In this document: piece after piece, positions 58,761-64,000 of the stretch
Layout: each line of letters starts with the position of its first letter
Numbering within the stretch: the first letter of the stretch is position 1
DNA from: Anaeramoeba flamelloides
Lineage: Eukaryota > Metamonada > Anaeramoebidae
Length of the DNA stretch: 64,000 nt
Direction of reading: 5' to 3'
Assembly: GCA_027625915.1 (NCBI GenBank)
Contig: JANTQA010000076.1
Coordinates: forward strand, 3,721,501-3,785,500
The notes under the pieces: generated by a model
The model's database searches: none
Told to the model about the DNA's origin: nothing
Seen by the model: the letters and a program-made list of their open reading frames with translations, nothing else
Made by a program: the position numbers and the translations under genes

Positions 58761-59499
58761 TTATCTCAAAAAGAAAACATTTAAATTTATCATATTTCTC
58801 ACATAATAAAAAAAAATTGCACTGTTAATTATCATTTCCATGATTATTATTCAACATCAAGTATTTGTTACAAGGAATATTAATATAAAGATTTTTTTTC
58901 TTTTTTGAGATAAAACTTTCGTTAACCAAAAAAAAAAAATGATATATTTAACGGATTAAAAAATAATTGTATTTTTTTAAGAAGGGTAGTTATAATCATT
59001 CAATTTTTAAAGTCATTTAAAATAATGACCTAAAAATTTTGTTTTGTTCCAAGATAAAATTTGATCTTTTAAAATAAAATTTTCTTGAAGATTTTTGGGA
59101 ATTGAATAATTTTATCCTAAAAATTCAATTTCATTTTATTTTTGCCAAAAATTAATTGAATTGTTATAAGGAATCTTGTAAATAAGACCAAGCAATTTGT
59201 TAAAAAAAATTGTTTTCAATTTTTTTTCATTTTTAGAAAATCAGAAAACAACTTTTTTCAAATCATAAAAGAAAATTGTTTTAAACTTATCAGATCTCAA
59301 TTTAATTGAGATACTTTTGTTAAACGTATATCAAATGTTTATATATTTAATCACCTATATTCTAATTAATTTTATTGGATAAGATTTGGTTTAAAATATT
59401 AATCATAAAAAAGAATAAACAAAATAAAAAATTTGCTTTCGAAATCAATACTTTCCAATATAAAATCAAAAATTTGTTTTACCATTTTCATGAATTAAC

Positions 59500-60707
59500 T
59501 TAAGGGGGTAAGTACATTTTTCATTTTTTGAGTGTCACCATTTATGTAAAACTGAATTATTCAAATCATTTCTTTAGCCAAATACATTGATATTTTCATA
59601 AATACTAGAGAGGAATATATTCTAGTAGAATATATTTTCATACCAACAATAAAACGCAAATCAAATGAATGAAAAAATTTATCAAAAAAAAATAAATAAA
59701 AATTATTTATTACTTGATCTTGTCTATAACATTTTACATATTTACCTATTCTTGATTTGGTTTTGTTTTTAATTCTTTATGAAAAAAATTTTATTTGGAA
59801 AATTTTTGATAAACAAATTACTGTTTATTTCGAAAGAATTTCTAAAATGAATTTAAAAATGATATTTTCATTTATGTCATCTAATTCTAGTTTTAGTTCA
59901 GAAAATCAGAGATTTTTTCAATTCTTCTTGAGAATGAGGGTTTATTGGACATATTCATTTGATTTTATAAATTATTTATTTTCAATTAAAATGAGAACTC
60001 AAAAAAAATGTGAATCTGATTGAAATTTATTGAATTTATCATTATTTTAATTTGAATCTTTTGTAACTGTTTTTTGATTCCAAGAATTCGGCCCCTTAAT
60101 TTTAATTTTTGAAATTGTGTTCCTTGTTTTGGCTTTGTTTGATAAAAATATTTTAAAAAAGAATTTTGTAAGCAAATTTGTCACAAAAAGTTTTTTAAAA
60201 TATTAATAAATAGTAATGGGGCGAGAAATTCAAGGAAAAAAATAGTTTTTATTCATGCAAAATAAGAAGATAAAGAAGACTAATCTTCAAAAATAGGCTT
60301 TTATCGATTTTTTTTTTTTTTTTTTCTGAATTGCAACAAATTTATTTGGAAAGGTGATCTTTTATGTTTGGTCTTCGAAAAGAAAATATTTGTAACAAAT
60401 GCATACCTTTTCGGGTATATTTTTTTGGTTTACTGTTTGGTTAATTTCAATCGTTTGTATAAACACATTTCTAGATTCAAAACAAAATTTAATAAAATCA
60501 AAAAATTTAATCAAAAAAAATGTTCAAAAAATTGAAAAAATTAAGATTCAACTCTGAATTACTTTGGTTCTTTTCACGAATAAAGACTGTTGAAGGGTGT
60601 TAAGGGTTTCAAAGTTTCAATATCTGGTTGCACTCAAAAAATCTTTTTTCAGTAATGTTTACACAATTAAAATTTTTCAAAATGGGTAAATGTACTTACT
60701 TCCTTAA
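59500..60707. mobile_element. TTAA-flanked element with GTAAGTACATTT ends
   Basis: Left TTAA (59500-59503) is followed by GGGGGTAAGTACATTTTTCA. The right end reads AAATGTACTTACTTCC and is followed by TTAA (60704-60707). Ends are inverted copies. The 1.2-kb body matches 23580-24960 in order and orientation. The 88-codon frame 59757-60023 is not conserved in the other copy. The family differs in end sequence from the GGGTCRAGTCATT elements but shares the TTAA flank. Confidence 0.75.
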
Positions 60708-61410
60708 GGGATTAGCGTCTACCAAGGAGAAGTCTAGGATCAAAGAATGTTACTATGGGGTTTAATTACATTTGTGTTACATGGTTCAAATGACTCTAAA
60801 AAATAGATTACTAAAGTAGTAATATTTGTTGATCTTTTCAAATAAAAATGATCTATGTATTAGTAAAAAACCCAACAATTTTCGAATAAAATCTGCATTT
60901 CACCTTAAATTTAAAGGTTGAATTATCAATATTTAGACGACACAGTTGCAAAATATCCATCTTAAATTTGTGGCGAAAGGTAGATTAGTTGCTAAAAAAT
61001 TCTTTTTTTTTTAAAAATTAAATAATTAACGAATAAAGTTTTTTGACAAATTATTTCTCAAATCCTGCAAATATATTGATGCTACAAGTATCTTTATCAA
61101 AAGCAAACAAAATTAATCAGTCTTTGTGCTTTTATGTTGATGATTATTGAGTTAATCTTTGAAATTAAAAATTATAAAAATAGTTACTTTTGGAAGTTCT
61201 AAATCTAAATTATTAAATACCAGGAATACTGTATTTTGGGTTTTTATTTTTAGATTTGGAAAAGGAAATTAAAAAAATTTTTCAAAAATGAAACTTTTTT
61301 AATTGTGATCATGAGTAAAAAATGTAATAATTTGTTGTGCAATAAGATTTATAATAGATTTTTTAGAGCCATTCGAGCAATGGTACACTAATACCATTTA
61401 CACCCAATTA
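60705..61410. repeat. dispersed repeat, copy 2 (first at 3890-4450)
   Basis: Matches 3890-4450 in the same orientation (AGAAGTCTA, GTATTAGTAAAAAACC, GATGATTATTGAGTTAATCT, TTTTGGAAGTTCTAAAT). The right end carries ACTAATACCATTTACACCCA, the inverted form of a word near the left end of the first copy. It starts exactly where the TTAA-flanked element ends. Confidence 0.58.
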
Positions 61411-62464
61411 CAACATACTTTGATTATAGAGAAATCTATGGTGAGGCTAATCCCTTAATTTTTAATAAAAATAATATGGTTACTTTTTTTTCATTTTATA
61501 TTGGAAACATGCAAAATTTTTATTTTAAAAAGGAGGCTCAAATTAATTAATTGTTTAAATGAGGTGAACTTATCCATTTCATAAGTCGAAACACAAATTA
61601 CAAAAAAAAATTTTTTTCAAAGATCTAAACAAGATTTCAATTTATTTTTGAAAAATACTACTCTCTTAATTGGTTTCTTCTTTTTATTGATTTTACTTTT
61701 CATTTTCAGTGAAATTCTCAATGAAAAAGAGGGTTTCACTTTTTTTCAAGAACGATAAGGTAATTCCTCGTATTCCCAATTAATATATTAAAATTTTTGA
61801 ATTTACTTTTACAAAATTGATCTTTCTTGAACATGTGTTGAAATAATCAATTGAAAAAGTGATTCATATTTCAATTTAAAAGATTGATTCTCGTTATGAC
61901 AATTCATATTTTCTTTTCTCGAAATATTACTTGATAATTGCCAATAGATTATGACATTAAAAAAATGCTATGTTCATGCTAAAATATCTACTTTATGGTT
62001 TTTTTTATGAAAATATTATATTTGATTGAAACATCTTTCATTTTCTCTCAATTTTGAATTTAACACCTTATGTGAAAGTTTGGGAATGAAAATTTCATAA
62101 TTGATCAGGTTATAAACAATTATTTTTGGAATAATCATTGAATCTCAACTTATTATCTTATAATGGGTTTACTAAAAAAAAAATACAGGATAATAGATAT
62201 CATTAAATACCTTCAATTCTTTTTTTCATTCTATTTGGTTAAAATTTTTGCTTGGCCTATGCATTTTTTTTTTAACAGTGGTTGAAATTCAAAATATTTC
62301 ACAATATACATTTTAATATAAAATAAATTATATGAAGATTGTTAAAGATCTCTTTTTTTCTGATAAAGCTTATATTGTTACTTTTTAATTTATAGAATAA
62401 GTTCAATTATAATAAGAGTCTTATACGAGAAGCCAAAACTTTCATTGTTTTATAGGTTTTACAA

Positions 62465-62764
62465 TTAGATCTGGAAACTGTCTTGTTTATTTAGTTGAGG
62501 TTTTGTTTGCTTTTGGCTATTTAAAGTTCCCCTTTTTAAAAACAATTTGTGAAATATTTTTTTTCCAACATTAAATAAAATGCTACAATAAAATGTTGAG
62601 ATAAGATCAACAAAAGTTAAACCATTTAAAATTCCCCAAAGCGGATCAAATAATTCAACTTGGCATTCTATTTTACAAGTGAAATTAGAATAAATAAATT
62701 GTTTTTCAATAAGTACTTTAAATACTAAAAAGCAACTAAACAAAGTAAAATGTTGTTTTCTCAT
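62465..62764 (-). CDS. probable small membrane protein (hypothetical)
   Basis: 99-codon frame from an ATG at 62764 with base composition and codon use like the sure genes. The N-terminus (HFTLFSCFLVFKVLI) could be a signal peptide or membrane helix. A second hydrophobic span, GLTFVDLISTFYCSILF, lies at about residues 49-65. Between them is a Cys pair (CKIEC) and VELFDPLWGIL. The C-terminus is basic and polar (KLFLKRGTLNSQKQTKPQLN). The gene is divergent from the coiled-coil gene at 63379 with 614 bp between starts. No family recognised. It could also be one exon of a longer gene or a chance frame. Confidence 0.45.
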   Translation of the reverse strand: MRKQHFTLFSCFLVFKVLIEKQFIYSNFTCKIECQVELFDPLWGILNGLTFVDLISTFYCSILFNVGKKIFHKLFLKRGTLNSQKQTKPQLNKQDSFQI

Positions 62765-63378
62765 CTTTTTTCAAGGAAAATATTAATAAATTGCAAAAAA
62801 TTTTGACTTTATGGTTGTTACTCCCTTAATACTAAAATAACAATAAGATCCCAACCCTTAAATATTTGAGAAACAAGTACTTTACTTTTAACCAAGTTAA
62901 AGGTTATTTTAGAGAGTTTTAATAAAACGATGATAAGAGGCAAAAATGTGAAGTCAAAAAAAACTATTTTTTAATTTGATAACTTTCGTCTGTTTGTTTT
63001 ATTTTTTCACAAAAAAAAGGAATCTCAAAAATAAAATAAGAAATGAAATAATTCACAAAATCGTGATGTAGAATGCTCATATTTGGAAGTTTAAATTCTT
63101 TTATTTGTTTTCAAATTACCTTACAAAAATTTCTTTTAGAAAAAAGCTTTAATTCAATTGAAACAAACCGAAAATAATCTTTTGGGCAAGTTTCGTAATC
63201 TTTCAATTAAAATAATTGGAAGATTCGCTAAAACATTTTTTTCTTTTGATTCTTTGTTTATTCTTATTTTTTTGAATAAGTTGAAAATATTTCTTTCGTC
63301 TGTTTTTGTTCTTCAACAAATTTCATCTTCACACAAACCTTTATCCAATTCTACGTTGAACATACGATCACTACCAAG
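62765..63378. promoter_or_regulatory. divergent intergenic region between two gene starts
   Basis: 614 bp between the ATG at 62764 (-) and the ATG at 63379 (+). It must hold both promoters if both genes are real. It is AT-rich with a T-rich tract at 63235-63290. I see no recognisable promoter motif. Confidence 0.4.
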
Positions 63379-64000
63379 ATGAGTGTACTTGTAGAGCAGA
63401 ACCTAAATTCTAATTACAACGAACCGATGAAGCAATCTCTTATTGATCTATTGTTGTGGTTCCACGTCAAAGCTGAGGAGGATCTTTATGAAACAAGATT
63501 AAAAAACGAGCAACACAAAAAAAGTTCTATAGATTTTGAGGAGCAATTGAAAACAACTGGAACAAAAATGAAAAGCTCACAAGAAACCCTGAAAATTGTG
63601 GAACAACAGTTACAAGAAAAGGAAGAAAGTAACAGGATTCTACAAAAGAAAATTGACGAATACAGCACCAACAACAATTCCAACTCTGAAAGGGTAAACA
63701 AACTAAATAAAAACAAGGATCAATTAGAAACACGAATTAATGAGCAAAACAAAACAATAAATTCGTTACAAGATGCTGTGAAGAGTGAAAAGACAAAATT
63801 TGAAAAAATTGAACAAGAGCTAACAAGTCAAAAAGAGCAGAAAAAAAAATTAATTGAGAGCTACGAAGAAAAAATCAAAAAGCTGGAAGAAGACAAAAGG
63901 AAATTAGTCAGTGATTTGAAAAGGGAAAAGAAAGCACACAAAGATTGTGTGGCTGCAAAAAAAAATGTTACAAAAGAGTACCAGGATTTAAAACTGGAAA
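63379..64000 (+). CDS. coiled-coil protein, 5' part only (runs off the window)
   Basis: Open frame of 207 codons from the ATG at 63379 with no stop before the window ends. Residues 1-30 look globular or amphipathic (MKQSLIDLLLWFHVKAEED). From about residue 35 on the sequence is almost pure coiled coil, with heptads rich in Glu, Lys, Gln and Leu (KIVEQQLQEKEESNRILQKK, ELTSQKEQKKKLIESYEEKI), broken by a short Asn/Ser stretch (STNNNSNSERV). No motor, kinase or membrane motif appears in the visible part. Likely a structural or tethering protein such as a golgin, centrosomal or kinetochore component, but this cannot be decided. The start is supported by the sharp change from T-rich leader to coding composition. 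Confidence 0.8.
   Translation, partial: MSVLVEQNLNSNYNEPMKQSLIDLLLWFHVKAEEDLYETRLKNEQHKKSSIDFEEQLKTTGTKMKSSQETLKIVEQQLQEKEESNRILQKKIDEYSTNNNSNSERVNKLNKNKDQLETRINEQNKTINSLQDAVKSEKTKFEKIEQELTSQKEQKKKLIESYEEKIKKLEEDKRKLVSDLKREKKAHKDCVAAKKNVTKEYQDLKLE

Larger units (their letters stand above)
57614..62464. other. intergenic, repeats downstream of the RRM gene
   Basis: Begins with the RRM-gene 3' flank (AATAAAATAAT and a TTCTA array at 57681-57740). Then come a single-arm relative of the 40755 foldback (58280-58560), an inverted copy of the 800-960 block (58600-58760), a TTAA-flanked element (59500-60707) and a dispersed repeat abutting it (60705-61260, possibly to 61410). Sequence from 61410 to 62464 shows no recognised element. 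Confidence 0.55.

Noticed and set aside
59757-60023. 88-codon plus-strand frame in the TTAA-flanked element
   Set aside because: Uses a non-ATG start and is not conserved in the 23580-24960 relative, so it is unlikely to be a transposase piece.
61708-61760. Exon-like segment with MKKRVSLFFKNDK after a TTTTCAG acceptor
   Set aside because: No neighbouring exon in frame could be found on either side.
1-64000. tRNA genes, rRNA, CRISPR arrays, operons, virus-like elements
   Set aside because: No B-box-like GGTTCRANYCC with a matching A box, no rRNA core words, no regular spacer arrays, and no capsid, protease, integrase or polymerase motif were seen by eye.

Overview
The window is eukaryotic nuclear DNA from a very AT-rich protist. 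Its genes are interrupted by GT...AG introns, encode conserved eukaryotic proteins (a Vps4 AAA ATPase, a UBE2G1/Ubc7-type ubiquitin-conjugating enzyme, prefoldin subunit 3, an RRM protein), and carry Asn/Gln/Lys/Glu-rich low-complexity stretches. The standard genetic code fits every rebuilt reading frame. The species cannot be fixed from the sequence. The mix of 80%-AT-like composition, K/E/N-rich tails and repeat-filled introns recalls free-living amoebae (amoebozoans or Anaeramoeba-like metamonads), but that is an impression only.

Layout: 1-2248, repeats; 2249-3098 (-), first exon of an N/Q/S/T-rich protein; 7814-8659 (-), a coiled-coil protein with a PIP-box-like motif and a C-terminal UBA-like domain; 12670-13298 (-), a possible cryptic multi-exon small membrane protein; 13837-20145 (+), VPS4 in four exons; 25784-26488 (+), an unrecognised intronless coiled-coil protein; 28504-31918 (-), UBE2G1 in seven exons; 36659-43999 (-), prefoldin subunit 3 in four exons; 49302-57613 (+), an acidic RRM/Asn-Arg-Gly-rich RNA-binding protein in three exons; 62465-62764 (-), a probable small membrane protein; 63379-64000 (+, cut by the window edge), a coiled-coil protein.

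Intron size is sharply bimodal: nine introns are 95-289 bp and five are 2.0-6.9 kb. The long introns and the intergenic spaces hold dense families of short non-autonomous elements, nearly all with inverted-repeat ends. They include a 195-bp mariner-like hairpin (four copies), two TTAA-flanked families, a 1.27-kb element with TATCGCGATA arrays and a TATTA duplication, a 464-bp foldback with 154-bp arms next to a TTA-flanked MITE, a 1.3-kb foldback, tandem roughly 520-bp units, and 3' ends of a LINE-like element.

The recognised genes are housekeeping genes for membrane remodelling (VPS4), protein degradation (UBE2G1), cytoskeletal protein folding (prefoldin) and RNA handling. They do not form one pathway. 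The unusual biology lies in the foldback elements, their accumulation inside introns of essential genes, and the loose splice sites (GTTTG donors, AAG acceptors). No tRNA, rRNA, CRISPR array or virus-like element was seen.
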